A program made the position numbers and the translations under genes. A stretch of 64,000 bases of DNA, taken from contig OZ025249.1 in assembly GCA_964019135.1 (NCBI GenBank), positions 15,897,088-15,961,087 of the forward strand. Reading direction: 5' to 3'. The stretch comes from Arenicola marina (lineage: Eukaryota; Annelida; Polychaeta; Arenicolidae). The notes below the pieces were generated by a model. The model saw only the letters and a program-made list of their open reading frames with translations. It was not told the origin of the DNA and did not search any database. Shown piece by piece: positions 12,345-24,085 of the stretch (positions are counted from its first letter, which is position 1; every line of letters starts with the position of its first letter).

Positions 12345-12450
12345 TAATAATATAAATAGTATAATCTTTATTCATACCCTTCAGGCCATGGACCCATGGT
12401 AACAGTTACAAGAAATTCATGGTGCAGTACATTGTTCACGTGCTGTGCAT

Positions 12451-14190
12451 TTACACAGTTTGTTTACGGAACTTAAATGCATGATAGGTATACGCGGCAA
12501 CATTGCGCAGAGCAGATGGATTTTGGGATGAAATAAGTCTAACGAAATTATCTCGCGATGAATACATAACCGTTCTACTCAGATACTCAGCTCTAATATG
12601 ACGATAATGGGGACAGAACAAAACAAAGTGACACTGGTCTTCAATAACTCTTGTTCCACTCTCTAGACAAAAACTACAAAACCTAAGGTTCCTTTCCACC
12701 TGTCCCCTCTGACTCGATCGCAAAAGATTGCTGAACATCTTAACCGTGATAAGGCAACCATGTGGCTGCGAATACACACACTTGACAAATAAGGTTCATA
12801 TACTAAGGATTGTTTAAAGCTACAGTAACCATTTAGCTTTGGGGTCTGACAAGTGTCATAAAACCATTCTTGGAGAGCGATGTCACTTAGACGCTGCTTG
12901 AATACACTTAAAAACACATTTACATCTCCAACTTCCTGTGTAATCCATACATGCCCAAAACCGAAACTAAATAATATTTTCCTTATTTCGGTTGCCCAAG
13001 TCACTTTACCAGCTCTGTCCAAATTATATAACATATCATAAGGGCTCCTGGTTAGTCTATTTTGCTGATGGACAATTTTTAGCCAGAACTTTATGCAACG
13101 GGTCATATAACAGGACGTATAACGGGACATTACACATAATGGTTTTCGGCCGCACTCACCGAGAACAGCTACATCGGAAGTTCTAGACGACAAAGAAAGT
13201 ATATATTTCAAGAATCGTATTTGAATTTTTTTCAATCTGCGGTCTTTTAACAAAGCCCCAAACTTCACAACTATACAACAAGATCGGTAAGATCATCTTA
13301 TCAAACATATTTATACATACATTAACTGGGATGTCGCCACATTCTTTCCTTGATTGTTTTATAAATATTGCCACCTTATCAGCTTGACGGGCGAGAGTTT
13401 TTAACGCTGCCGTTCATTTCATCGACGATGAAAACAAAATACCAAGATATTTGTAATATGTGACTGGATCAATCTGACGGCCGTCCAGAACCCATTTCTC
13501 ATTTTTACGTAATATACCACCGTTTCTAAAAACAATGATTTTTGTTTTGGCAATGTTAACCTTTATATGATATAGCTGGCAAAAGTTGCTTAAGGCATTT
13601 AACTCCTTCTGGAGTCTACCCACAGTGTCATTGGCCATAGTGATATCATCAGCAAACAGAAGCATGAAGACGTGGGGAAACCGAAACCGCTTGACATATT
13701 TCTTCTAATTCCTTAATATACAAAATGAAGAGCAATGGACTTATCATACACCCTTGCCTTGTGCCGATATGACAGTCGAAATAGTTCGTTAAACCTTCCG
13801 GTGTTTTCACGCATGATCTAAGCTTTGAATATAACGATTTTAGTACCGTTAAAAATTTACCGTGAACACCTTGCTTGATGACTGTGTAGAATCAAGTTGT
13901 GTGGGGTATCGAATCAAACGCTTTGATAAAATCTATGAAAGCGCAGTAGAAACGCCCTCCTCGTCTGCGCAGATATTTTTGAGCTAATGAATACAGGGTA
14001 AAAATAGGATCAGTCGTTGACCTGCCTTTATGATAGGCGCCCTGAGTCTCGTTAATGATCTCTTTAGTCTCTGCCCATTCACTCAATCTGTTACGAAGTA
14101 TTTTGGTAAATATTTTCCCCATAACAGGCAGGAGCGAAATTCCGCGATAGTTTTTCCCATCATCCCTAGATCCAGACCTATAACCCTACT
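12451..14190 (-). pseudogene. LINE ORF2 remnant: reverse transcriptase and C-terminal region
   Basis: Conserved pieces occur in order on the minus strand. NYRGISLLPVMGKIF, GAYHKGRSTTDPIF and CAFIDFIKAFDSIPH (about 14165-13890) are reverse transcriptase fingers/palm motifs. LLFADDI (about 13665) is the catalytic box, followed by KTKIIVFRNGG and YYKYLGILFSS. Downstream come LPILLYSCEVWGF, LGECGRKPL, a region with WATEIRKILFSFGFGHVW, and a C-terminal cysteine/histidine cluster CSFC...CHFVLFCP (about 12690-12620). The frame changes near 13880, 13400, 13230 and 12690, so no functional protein is made. The endonuclease domain is missing. Confidence 0.85.
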
Positions 14191-14397
14191 TGGCCAAAAA
14201 CAAATATGGCGCCCGGTTCGCACGTTGGTGCTTGGTAAATCGTCTTGCAAACACAGATACAGATGATCAATCTTTTTGATTATTTGGAAGAATTTGAAGA
14301 ATTTGAATAAGCTAAAAGATTAATCTCTACAAAAATGTGATATTTAGCCCCAGTGTGCCTCCAAATAATTCAAAATTTCCAAATGCGCCTATTCTGT

Positions 14398-15246
14398 TTA
14401 AAAGTCCCCGTGCGAAACCCAGGCTGGAACCGAGACCCAACGGTGGAACAGAGTGGGTCTCCCGAGGCTAGCCTCCCGTACGCGTCGACTGAAATCCTTC
14501 CTTATCCGGGCTGAAGTCCTTTGGAAGGGTTCTGGCCATCTCCAGGACGGCATTCTTGGGTTTCCAGCGTAGAAAGCGCACGATGATCGGACGCACCCTC
14601 TGTGTCTTTCGGCCGATTCGATGGGCTCTTTCCATCTCCCAAGTTGCGGGATTATCGGCGTCATTTATATTTAGTTTCGTTTTCATAAAGTCGCGTACCA
14701 GTCCTTCAGTTCTTTCCCACGTTTCATTGTCTTCTTCCGCCACACCGTAGATCACTAAGTTGTTTCTTCTTGATTGGTCTGGAGAAAATGTAGTTTCCTA
14801 TCAGTCTCTATTTGAAGTTTATCCGTCTTTTTTGTCAGAACTTTCGGCTCTGCTGTCAAGTCTTCCTGCCCAGTGTGTAGTAAGTCTATAGCCGTAGTGC
14901 ATTGCTCTAGCCGCTCATCCACTGAAGCCAAGTGCTGCTCGATGTACTTCAACTGGTTCTGTATTTCACTCTAGGCCTGGCGTACGTCTTGTACATCCCG
15001 GCGCAGCTCCTGAATCAGTGTCCCCAGTGTCGTGAGTAGATCTGTGTGGCCCAGTTTCTCCAGCTCGTCCCCGCCCACCTCTGGCAGTGAGTCGAATCTG
15101 GACGGGCTGATGAGCTCGGCGCTGGGCGCTCGACCATGGCCAGAAAATGGCCGCTTCATTGCAGGGCCTTCTGATATACTGGACATACTTCCAGAGCTAC
15201 TCCTGTTCTTTCTTTTACTTTCAACCTTTTCCCAAATATCCGCCAT
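14398..15246 (-). pseudogene. LINE ORF1 remnant, L1/Tx1-type RNA-binding protein
   Basis: The frame opens with MADIWEKVESKRKNRSSSGS at 15246. After a charged N-terminus comes a probable coiled coil (LKYIEQHLASVDERLEQC, then heptad-like leucines), then an RRM-like segment (NNLVIYGVAEEDNETWE) and the C-terminal segment MERAHRIGRKTQRVRPIIVR. This coiled coil-RRM-C-terminal layout is that of L1-type ORF1 proteins, which coat LINE RNA. An in-frame stop at about 14968, a frameshift near 14760 and another near 14510 break it. Its position upstream of the reverse transcriptase remnant in the same orientation suggests both belong to one element. Confidence 0.8.
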
Positions 15247-15300
15247 AATCCCTATATCTTCTTGTGTAATATATCCTACTTTCCGCGCGTTCTGCCGCTT

Positions 15301-15696
15301 CCGTCTGCTTCAAAACTCCGTAGTAATCGAGAGAGATTTTGACATGGCACGTTGCACTGTATTCTTTCATGTGGCTTTAAGGAGTCTTCGGTGGTAAGAT
15401 TTCTGTTAGTGATGCTTCCCTATCGGAAGTTATTCAGACATAATTCTCGTTCATTTCTTGGAACATGATTCGGCAATTATCTCGTTGTTTCTATGGCAGC
15501 GTCATTCCCGATGTCTGATATCATTGCTGCAGTCACTTTACACCGGAGATGACGTCATATTCTGCCGTATGAGATCAGCGAACCTCCGGTGGAACTGTTG
15601 CCCTTGCAAAACCGCGCCTCGACTTCATTTAGAATGCTGTGAATGGACCGTGCACAGAAATATCGCGATGCACGGTGCTAACTGTTGACCTGTAAC
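15301..15696. other. Non-coding stretch between LINE and MITE
   Basis: May include the 5' untranslated region of the LINE remnant. No supported gene on either strand. Confidence 0.4.
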
Positions 15697-15700
15697 TTAA

Positions 15701-16095
15701 AGTTGCATGTGGAGTTGTTTCGCTGTTTTTGAATGCCAAATTTGCGTATAAGAACACAAACCTAAGGCCTTAAGAGTCATAACAGACAATAAACACCTAC
15801 CATAACGCTCACCAATTATCTGCCAATGAGCAAAACATTTCAAATTCATGAATTATCCGCCACAAAAATGAAAACTTGTGCTGATTTGAAACGTCATAAA
15901 CGTGTGTACACAAGTCGTTTACCGGTGCCACCGACAGGGGGCCCAAGCGCTAAATTATATGAGACAATAGAAGCATCCGGAGCGCCACTTTTTCTTTGGC
16001 GGTGGCCGTTGACACTGCTTGTGGTCAATGGTAACATTTCCTGTTTATGTTTAATTTTGGTACAGCCGTTGCAACGGTCAGCTCCACATGTAGCT
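15701..16095 (-). mobile_element. TTAA-flanked MITE, copy 2 (395 bp), inverted relative to copy 1
   Basis: Bounded by TTAA at 15697-15700 and 16096-16099. It aligns along its whole length, in reverse complement, to 9745-10158, with scattered substitutions and a few small deletions. Shared landmarks are CATGTGGAG at both ends, GGCCTTAAG/CTTAAGGCC, CATTTCAAATTCATGAATT-type sequence and GCTCCACATGTAGC. There is no transposase frame, so mobilisation would have been in trans. Confidence 0.87.
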
Positions 16096-16211
16096 TTAAT
16101 GGTGAATTGTACTACCATATAATGAATTATGTTACGCCTGTGCGACGCCAAGATACTGAGTACAGAAAATGTATTTCTCATGTCATGATCTATACGAGTT
16201 TCCATCACTCC

Positions 16212-16216
16212 ATTAC
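16212..16216. repeat. Target site duplication, left copy (ATTAC)
   Basis: ATTAC immediately precedes the left terminal repeat of the 1173-bp element and recurs at 17390-17394 immediately after its right end. Confidence 0.65.
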
Positions 16217-17389
16217 CAGGTCGAGGACCACCGTCGTTCGTAGTACGACTGTCAAACGAAGTACGTACTTCCTTCGCAGTATGCGTGAACCTAAATCGAG
16301 GTACAGCCACCTTGTAACAACATGCATGTGTTCATAGTATGCAAACATAGATTTACGCTGGATTTCTATTGATCTAACCATGGGAATCCCTTCACAATGA
16401 GCAACTCTATATTTAGAAACCATGACATTGTATCCTGTTGGGTGGGGACTTCCAAATTATTGACTGAACGGGGCGAACGAGCACTGAGAGACACCAATTT
16501 TCCACATGTTTTTACCTGGCACATCACATGGAAACCTGTCCAAGCTGAACCCTCATTATATTTTAGAAGACTAGCATCTGTACATATGTTATGAACCGAT
16601 TTTGTAAATATTCGATGGCATATTTGTCTGATTAGGCTAAAACACTGTCGATGGTATGGTAAAGCGCAGCAGCCGCCCTTCGATGGAAGGACGACCAACT
16701 GGCGTACTACGAATGAAGTACGGGATGCTCAGAGCCCAGCTACTGCAAGGGCGGGTGGGTTTGGGACCCTAAAGTCGTTGCAAAACCTATCTATTTAGCA
16801 CAGTATTGTTGACACAGTAAATGTTGACACAGTTGTTATGAATTCTGATAGTTTCGCATCGTCATTCAGACAAAACAGGATTTTTTTTTCGGAGCAGCCT
16901 TGATCAGGCGAGTTGCGCGTCCGTTGATCTAGGGACGCAATTTTGTTCGTGACAACAGGTGCCCTTGCCATCCATTATCTGACAAATATGCCATGGAATC
17001 TTTTGTAAATGACGATAAAACGAACCTAGAGATGCAAAGCTATCAATATACTTACATGGCAGGTTTTGCAAAAAGTCCTTCAAATGCCTTTGTAGACTTT
17101 AAGAGTTTGTAGAGCCTCCACGTCGGACATGTTTACATGTCTGGAACGCTTCCATAATTCACTCCCGGGTTAATTATGATCTCACAACGAGGTTTAGACC
17201 CTAATAATGGGCTTCCCTCATATCATCCAATCCAATGAAGCTGAACAAGGGTAATATATGCAGAAACAAATATGCATAAATAAATCAACATGTCAAAACC
17301 ATCCTTGGAACGAAGTGCACACGAACCTTATTGGAAGTACGTACTACGAAGGACGTTCGTCCGTCGAACGACGGTCAGTCCTCGACCTG
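16217..17389. mobile_element. Non-autonomous DNA transposon, 1173 bp, 5-bp target duplication
   Basis: The left end starts CAGGTCGAGGAC followed by ACCGTCGTTCG. The right end, read inward on the minus strand, starts CAGGTCGAGGAC followed by TGACCGTCGTTCG. Both ends continue to a GTACGTACTTCC motif about 45 bases in. ATTAC flanks both ends as a direct repeat. There is no long reading frame and no transposase motif. Five-base duplications are seen in Transib and Ginger-like families, but the termini do not allow assignment. It sits 117 bases from MITE copy 2. Confidence 0.75.
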
Positions 17390-17394
17390 ATTAC

Positions 17395-19081
17395 ATGCCT
17401 CTTGCTTTGGTGCATCCGAAAACTATAATACAAATTTACATTTATATATTTAATGTAATATCGGCGTTGGCGTTGTCCATAAAGAAACAGCAGAACTAAA
17501 ATGCCTGCTTTAACCTATATGTACTGCTTACATTGACGGCTCCCCATGAGTGATGCATCTGTCATCTTTCGAAAAAGTCATGTTGACCACGTGATGGCGG
17601 CGCCTGTCTGTGACGGTTATTTGACGGACGCCTCGCCCGGCCTGCCATCCCTCCAATCGGCATTCCATTGAGCGATGATGGAGGCAAGTGACGACTGGTT
17701 GTCTAGACTTCTTTATGAAAACCAATTGAAATGTTTTGCTCCATTGACAGCCGGCGGATCAGACAGTACAGGCCTTGTATGTTGACAATGAAAGGCCGGC
17801 GTGACGTTAAAGTTAATGGACTGTTTCGTGTGTCTTGCTTCGGGCCATACGCCAACAATGGATAATAAACGCATCTGACACTGTCATATTTCCAAAGTAA
17901 TCAATTTCTAAAAATCTTTTCATGAATACGCTTTTCATGCGAACATGTTGATTTGCAAAGCTGGAGGTGGTTGGTTGCCGTTCTGTCATTGATATAGAGT
18001 GGCTCGTGGTATCCAATGAATGGGTCATGGTAACCACGGCATTGACTTCTATACCCCGTGTACACGTCATAGCATCCTTCGGGAGTCATACTCAGGGCCA
18101 TCGAACGCACACACAGCGAGGCCATGGGAGTAGGACATATCAAGTAACTAACAATGGACATTAAATCTTGCACAAGTATATATTTATTTTCTGTAATAAC
18201 GTTAAATGTCGGTCTGTTAACTGCGACATATACAACGACAACGCATGCTGGTGAAACCTTAGAGCTGTCACGTGTGATAAAAGTCGAGGTCGCAGAGCGC
18301 AATATACATTTCACCAAAAATTACAATGGGGAGAAGGACACGCACTTGCGAGTGTTACCAATGTCTTTTCTATATGCTTATTGATAGCTGTGGTTCCCAG
18401 GTATGCTGCATGGCGTGTTGATCACTCTTTTCCACTGAGTATATCGTAGTACCCGTAATACTCTAGTTCGGAAGGCTGGTATATATTCTAAGCCTATCTT
18501 CGCACCCATGCCCTTTTCTCCTCACCCCCATGCCCCCGCCTTCCTTCTACCCTTCGCAACCATGTAATATTATAAACACATCCTTCCTTCCGTCCTCTTC
18601 TCCAGCCCCACACCAAAAAACACAACCACGACCACCTTCCCCCCTCCTCCCCCTCCCCCCCTCCCCCATCCCCCCCACCCCCACCACCCCTAATGGTCGA
18701 CTCTGCCACCTGATTGCTGGGCCATAACACATGCAAGGCGAAGAGTGGAACTAATATGGTATGCCATTCATGTATCTGGCGTGTAGGCCACAATACAAGC
18801 ACCGGAAGAGGTAACAGAATGGGGGAGGCGAGATGATGAGTGGGGGGGGTGGGGGGAGAGTCGTGCTGAATTATTGAACGTATCGCCATCAATATATAAC
18901 ATATGTTGTCGAGACATGCGTCTGTATTATAGCATGGGTGTTTCTATGTAACACCGCGAGTCGGTGGTATATATAATATAGCGGTGTATATTTACAATAG
19001 AGAGGGTCATTGTGGCAAACCTGTCGGTAAAAGCCTACAACACCTATCATCATCCAAAGACCTATAACAACAGGGGAGACA
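17395..19081. other. Non-coding stretch, no gene seen
   Basis: Unique sequence with a long C-rich patch at about 18600-18690 and a G run near 18841-18850. Open frames of 60-140 codons on both strands show no domain. Confidence 0.5.
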
Positions 19082-19192
19082 GCTAGCCAGATCATAGCCC
19101 CTGTTCTGTGGCTGTAGGACGGGCACAAATCTGACAGGCCCTATCAGATTTTTGCCCGTCCTACAGCCACAGAACTGGGGCTAGCCAGATCA
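19082..19192. repeat. 85-bp near-perfect palindrome flanked by 13-bp direct repeats
   Basis: GCTAGCCAGATCA occurs at 19082-19094 and 19180-19192. Between them lie two arms of about 39 bases. The left arm contains GTTCTGTGGCTGTAGGACGG and CAAATCTGA; the right arm is its reverse complement with only two or three mismatches. The centre is the short GGCC-containing turn near 19138. This could be a miniature foldback element with its target duplication, or an inverted duplication made during repair. Confidence 0.8.
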
Positions 19193-21734
19193 GTGCTTTG
19201 TTTATGACCCGCTCTTGTGAGTCTTATTCATTCGGCCAATATCACATTGATAATAGAAATAGGGATTGGTATAAGCGAGTACTCAGGAGAAATACTAGTT
19301 CATTCGCAGATCCCGGGGGTACAGAAGTCCAGGGAGGGCACCCCCTCTCCCTGTTTCCCTTTTTACCCCTCCCCCCCCCATCCGTTAGGCTGTGATTTTT
19401 TTTTTCTTTTTCTAAGACCCCCTCCCCCCTTCCTCCGCGGTCGTCATTATTGGTGACACCTCGCTCGATCCAAAGTCCCCCTCCTCCTTTTCAAAATCAT
19501 GGTACCCCCCTTGAATTTTAGAAACAGATATTTATGACTGATCTGATGTGGAACGATCTGTTCTGATGTTAACGACTGATTTATATCAACGCATGATGTC
19601 AAGACAAATGTCAACGATATGTTTACGACTGATGTAGCAACAAACATTTACGACTGATGTAGAAAAACATTCTTAAAGCTGAAGTTGACACACGTTACAA
19701 CTTATGACAGAACACACATCTTTACGACCAATGTAGAAATGCATGTTTGCAACCTATATTTAAACATGAACCATGTAACAAAGTTTCCATAGGAACATGC
19801 TAGAAAGCGTGTTGCCTGATGTGCTGTAACAAATGGTTGTTTCAGTATACAAATGAATTGGAATTCATCAAAGTTATGAAAAAACATCCGCCATTAGACG
19901 AATCAGTTACCATTCAATCCCACCAATCAGCACCAGTCATCCAGCACGTGGTCGATATCCCCGTGACGTCAGAGTGGCATCGCTTCACGGTGGCGTGGCG
20001 GGCTGGAACTATTTCTGGACTAAGTACGCATTAATTATACAATTAATAATCAGCTCGTCTCATCTGATCTCCCACCACCACTTATTGTTTCATCGGTTCT
20101 ATGGACGACCCCCCCCCCCCAAAAAAAAGAAGAAGCTCCAGCTCTGCCCCTATGCCACGCCAACTTACCCCTATGATGGGTCCAGTGGCAGCAACCCACG
20201 TCGCGCTCAGTCGCCTGTAATTTCAGATTATCTGATCCCTGTCGATATTGACTAAAAACCATCTCCCCGCCTTGATTATACCACCTTGCCCCCTCCCCCC
20301 CCCCACCTGCCGATACCAACATGATGGATGTTCACAAATATATGTACATGTTTAAGCCGTCCCACACAGCCTATGTACGCTGTGTAAAGAGCGTGCCCAG
20401 TCCTTGAAGATGTTTAAGGATACACGATGCACATATAATAGGCGGCTCTTCATTATATATCAAGCTGAAACACGAGCCTTGGGGGAGTGGAATGGTGTCC
20501 CTGGCAGTAAATAACGGCTATATATATATAGATATATATATGTCATGCAGAGATATATAACACGATGCCCTGGAAGGCCCAATGGACGGTCGACCCACAC
20601 CCAACTGTTTATACTGTATCAAAGAGTCAGGTAATGTATCACTACCACAACAACCAATCATCCGCCATTCGGTTGGCATCGGCGAATTAACGCTGCATTG
20701 TGTGATTCGCCATTCAACTGCAAGTGAATTGGTCAACTGAAGCAGAAACATTCCCAAATGAAAACATTATTTCGAAATTTTGTTCTCAAGAAATGGAACG
20801 AGATGTCCAATTATTTCCAGAATGGTGCGGCAATCTGTCGCGTGTGTGGGTGTGTATATATAGTATGATATAAAATGGGGACATTGTGGTCGCTTTTCGC
20901 AGATGAAAACGTTGACGGATAGTTTGGTTGTTTTCGGTCTGAGCATTGGCGCTCGTGATTGGTCGGTGGGCGGTCGTTTCCGTTGCTCGCCTGTTCGCCT
21001 TCGGGTGCGTTCAGTTCACAGAGACTGTGTTCCTTGTATGGTCTTCATGTACCAAATAAATCGGGCTCGTGGATGTATTTATCCGGTTTCCAAATGGAAA
21101 ATCATTTATAGATATATAAACTTCATTTGTGTAGTAGCAATTAGCTTCATAAAATCCATATAAGCATTTGGCAATGATTTAGTCATATTTATTTTCTTTT
21201 AAGTAAAGTAGAATAATTTTATCAAGAATCAGAACAGAAGAGTCATTATTAGAGTTGAATAAAGTGATAATTTAATATGTAAATAACTGGCCACTGAATA
21301 TGTCGAAGTATTCTCCGATTTCAGTATTAACCAGAACAGAGCTAGTGAACACAAGCTTCGAGGACCCCCAGTGCCCTTAATACTGACGTTATTTGTGACT
21401 ATTTAAAAAGAGGACATGCAAGAAATAGTCTTACGGCTGGGGATAACGATCGTACATAAACAGGCCTACAAGCGATACCCCAATCCCTAGAAATCACTGA
21501 TGACCGCGGGTCTAGGCCGCGGGTGGAAATAATACGTTCGTGACGTCATCAGATGATGAATAATCAATGATACATGGTGATCGGTGAGGCTCAAAGTCTA
21601 CGCCAACGGATTCTTGCTCAGTGTTACCACCCAGTATCATAACCATCTGTAGTGAGTCAATACCGGCAGGGCGTTGTTGCCATGGATTGGCGTCATGTTC
21701 AGAACTAGCTATTGGGTGTTAATTAGTGAACAAA
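19193..21734. other. Non-coding stretch with a degenerate short repeat
   Basis: At about 19530-19750 a loose motif like TTTACGACTGATGTAG recurs several times with 25-30-base spacing, suggesting an old minisatellite. Poly-pyrimidine runs lie at 19365-19440, and a C/A run at about 20108-20129. No supported gene. Confidence 0.45.
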
Positions 21735-21855
21735 CTCCGAGTTCAAAAAGGGTGCGTATATATATATATATATATATATATACGCACCCTTTTAAGGTCG
21801 CCCTCATCTACACAAAGATAAATATATATATATACGCACCCTTTTGGAACTCGGA
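21735..21855. repeat. Inverted repeat with AT-dinucleotide core
   Basis: CTCCGAGTTC, then an A run, GGGTGCGTATATA at 21735-21760 is matched in reverse complement at 21831-21855 with one mismatch. A third partial arm (TACGCACCCTTTT) lies at 21781-21793. The arms enclose (TA)n microsatellites. Confidence 0.8.
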
Positions 21856-22023
21856 GCTCAGTTACTAAACGAAAGGTTATAATTATTAGCTGCCCCTTGT
21901 ATGTATCCAGAAATAAATATCCTCGACATACATTATGCCTTGTCAGTGCCTTATCACATTCATGTGTGGGAGTTTTCGAGCACAATGGTATGTTCTTTGT
22001 GTAGACGAGCGCGACCTTAAAAG
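21789..22023. mobile_element. Possible small MITE, 235 bp, overlapping the AT inverted repeat
   Basis: CTTTTAAGGTCGCCCTCATC plus TACACAAAG at 21789-21817 matches the reverse complement of 21995-22023 with three mismatches over 29 bases. The left arm lies inside the other inverted repeat, so either one element inserted into another or a compound element was built stepwise. There is no clear target duplication and no coding frame. Confidence 0.5.
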
Positions 22024-22139
22024 TTGTATTCACACACTACCTCACACACTACCTCACTCACCAATAAAAGCGTGAACATGAAATAACAAGAAGTCGTGTT
22101 CTTGACCGCTGTTTTGCACGCCAAACTGGGCCAGGGAAT

Positions 22140-22250
22140 CATTAAAACGAAGGAAGAATGGATGAAACATACCAGGGCCAAGATTCGAACCCATCACCGT
22201 CTGATCTGCGATCTAGTGCGCATACGTTTACAAATCCAAATACCGAACTT
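22140..22250 (-). mobile_element. tRNA-derived SINE remnant
   Basis: On the minus strand GGGTTCGAATCTTGGCC (B box GGTTCGAATCT at 22191-22181) is preceded by an anticodon-arm-like segment (CTAGATCGCAGATCAG) at the expected distance. The A box is not convincing, so this looks like a 5'-decayed SINE head rather than a working tRNA gene. Confidence 0.4.
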
Positions 22251-23954
22251 CATAAAGACACTCCTGTGACGTCCTTGCGACGAGAGCTAGCATAACAGAT
22301 CTTTTTGTGTCACCTTATTTCGTACATGGGAGCTTGGTCATTGTAGAAGGCACCACTCGATGTTTGCTTTAAAAACTCTCTCGAAAGAGTCGCAAAATTA
22401 TTTTATTCGGCATAAAAATGTCCGGTGTCAGTGAGAGCCATCAACTGTTATCTGAGCGGCACCCGGTCAGTACATCCTGCAGTTCCGCTATGGTGCTCAT
22501 ATCCGACTGCTTAATATTGTGCAAATCAAGTAAAATGACGTCTGCAAAGCGGCGGTCCGTCGCCCAACGTCTAAAGGCGCGAAAACGAACGCCGTTTGGG
22601 GTCACGCAGCCAAAAGGGCGGGAAAAAGTCTTAGCGCCCCCGGTCGGCCGCAGTGTCAGGCTGAGCAGTCGGTCGTCTGGCAAGCCCCCTTTCACTCCCT
22701 TATTGGGTATTGACGCGTCCCTTTGGGACACTGCACTGAAAGAGTTTGACAGCCCCCTCCACCCACACCCCACCAGGCCCCACCTCTCCTCTCCCCCTAG
22801 GTGCAGACTGCCGTTTCCCGTTTGCCAAGGCGGAGCTGGCAACCTATAAGGAAGGGGGGTGGATGGGGTTGGGGTGGGGTGGGGTGGGACGGCCGTGTCG
22901 CCGGTGGCGGCGGCTGTGGATAGTGGTGGAGACGGGAAGGGGCATGGGTCGGCCTCATGCAGCGGCTGGATGGGCATCGGTGTCGACAGAAGAGAGGCCG
23001 GATAGCTTGGAGAATGAAGGCCAACGCCGGATTTAGAGAGGGGTGAAACAGGGGGTGGCGAAGAACGACAGTTTTATTTTCTTTGTTTGGGATGGGTGGC
23101 ATAGAGATAATTTGTAGAATCCGCCGGGGATTGATATGCTAATTCCAGGCGAGGCGCTGCAGAAGAGTCTCTGATTGTGAAATGCCCAAGGAACCGTCGT
23201 CCATGCCAATGTACACCATCAGATATTTTGGTTCGATGTTCGATAACCTTTTTTGTGTTTTCTTGATGTGGCCATGGTTTAAATAACGTCATATCCTATA
23301 TATTTGTGCTGTATGCTCACTACACAGTTCGATATAATCCATCTTTCACGTCTACATCTCTTCTGTGTCCTTCTTCCCCGCCTCCACACCAGTTTGAACC
23401 TTCTGTCTCCCGTGAACCTTCTATCATCGAGTCTGCCTCCACGACCTCTACTCAGCGTGTACCCCACTCTGACACTGACGAGGTGCGAGATAACATGTTC
23501 TCCACGCATCTACCTGGTCGTCTTTCATAGTGTTTTAACCATTAATCTTATACAAGAGTTTATCACCTCCCCGATCACCCGCAGTATCATGGCATACCAT
23601 TGATCTGTATGTCAGTGGGCGCTTCATAATGACGAATGGGGTCGATTGCCTTATCCTTCGGCACACAATACGGCTAAGGGTCAGGGACATCTTTAACTAA
23701 CGTGCGTCGTCATGAACGCGTCATTACCGCGCGTGACGGTTACACGTGGCTGCTGTGCGTGACACCTTGACTGAAGCAAGGACAACAGCGAGGTAAGACA
23801 TGGAACCAGGTTATTGTATAAACGGGTCGGCTCCGTTCGGTGTAGGCCTGGTACGAACTGTGTGTAGTAATCAATTGGACAAGGAGCGATGGTCGATATA
23901 TTTAATTGACCCAATTTTACCGGTACTATTAAGCAGGGTCATGACGGCAGCGCC
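22251..23954. other. Non-coding stretch, no gene seen
   Basis: Includes GC-rich sequence at 22550-22980 with overlapping open frames on both strands that carry no recognisable domain. Confidence 0.45.
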
Positions 23955-24085
23955 AGCTTGGTCCCAGCTTGGCTCCAGCTTGGCCCCAACTTGGCCGCAG
24001 CTTGGCCCCAACTTGGCCCCAGCTTGGCTCCAGCTTGGCCCCAACTTGGCCGTAGCTTGGCCCCAACTTGTCCCCAGCATAGCCA
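23955..24085. repeat. 12-bp (24-bp paired) minisatellite
   Basis: CAGCTTGGCCCC and CAACTTGGCCCC/CAACTTGGCCGC alternate about ten times. All frames stay open because the unit is a multiple of three, which explains the glycine/alanine-rich peptides in translation. Confidence 0.9.

Larger units (their letters stand above)
12350..15300 (-). mobile_element. Degenerate L1/Tx1-like LINE with internal deletion
   Basis: Read on the minus strand, the order is an ORF1-like protein (15246-14398), then a reverse transcriptase lacking its upstream part (about 14190-12451), then a 3' end with AATAAA at 12372-12367. The endonuclease and the N-terminal part of the reverse transcriptase should lie between ORF1 and position 14190, but only about 200 bases are there, so more than 1 kb has been lost. 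Several frameshifts and at least one in-frame stop show that it is dead. The 5' end is unclear and could extend upstream of 15300. Confidence 0.85.
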
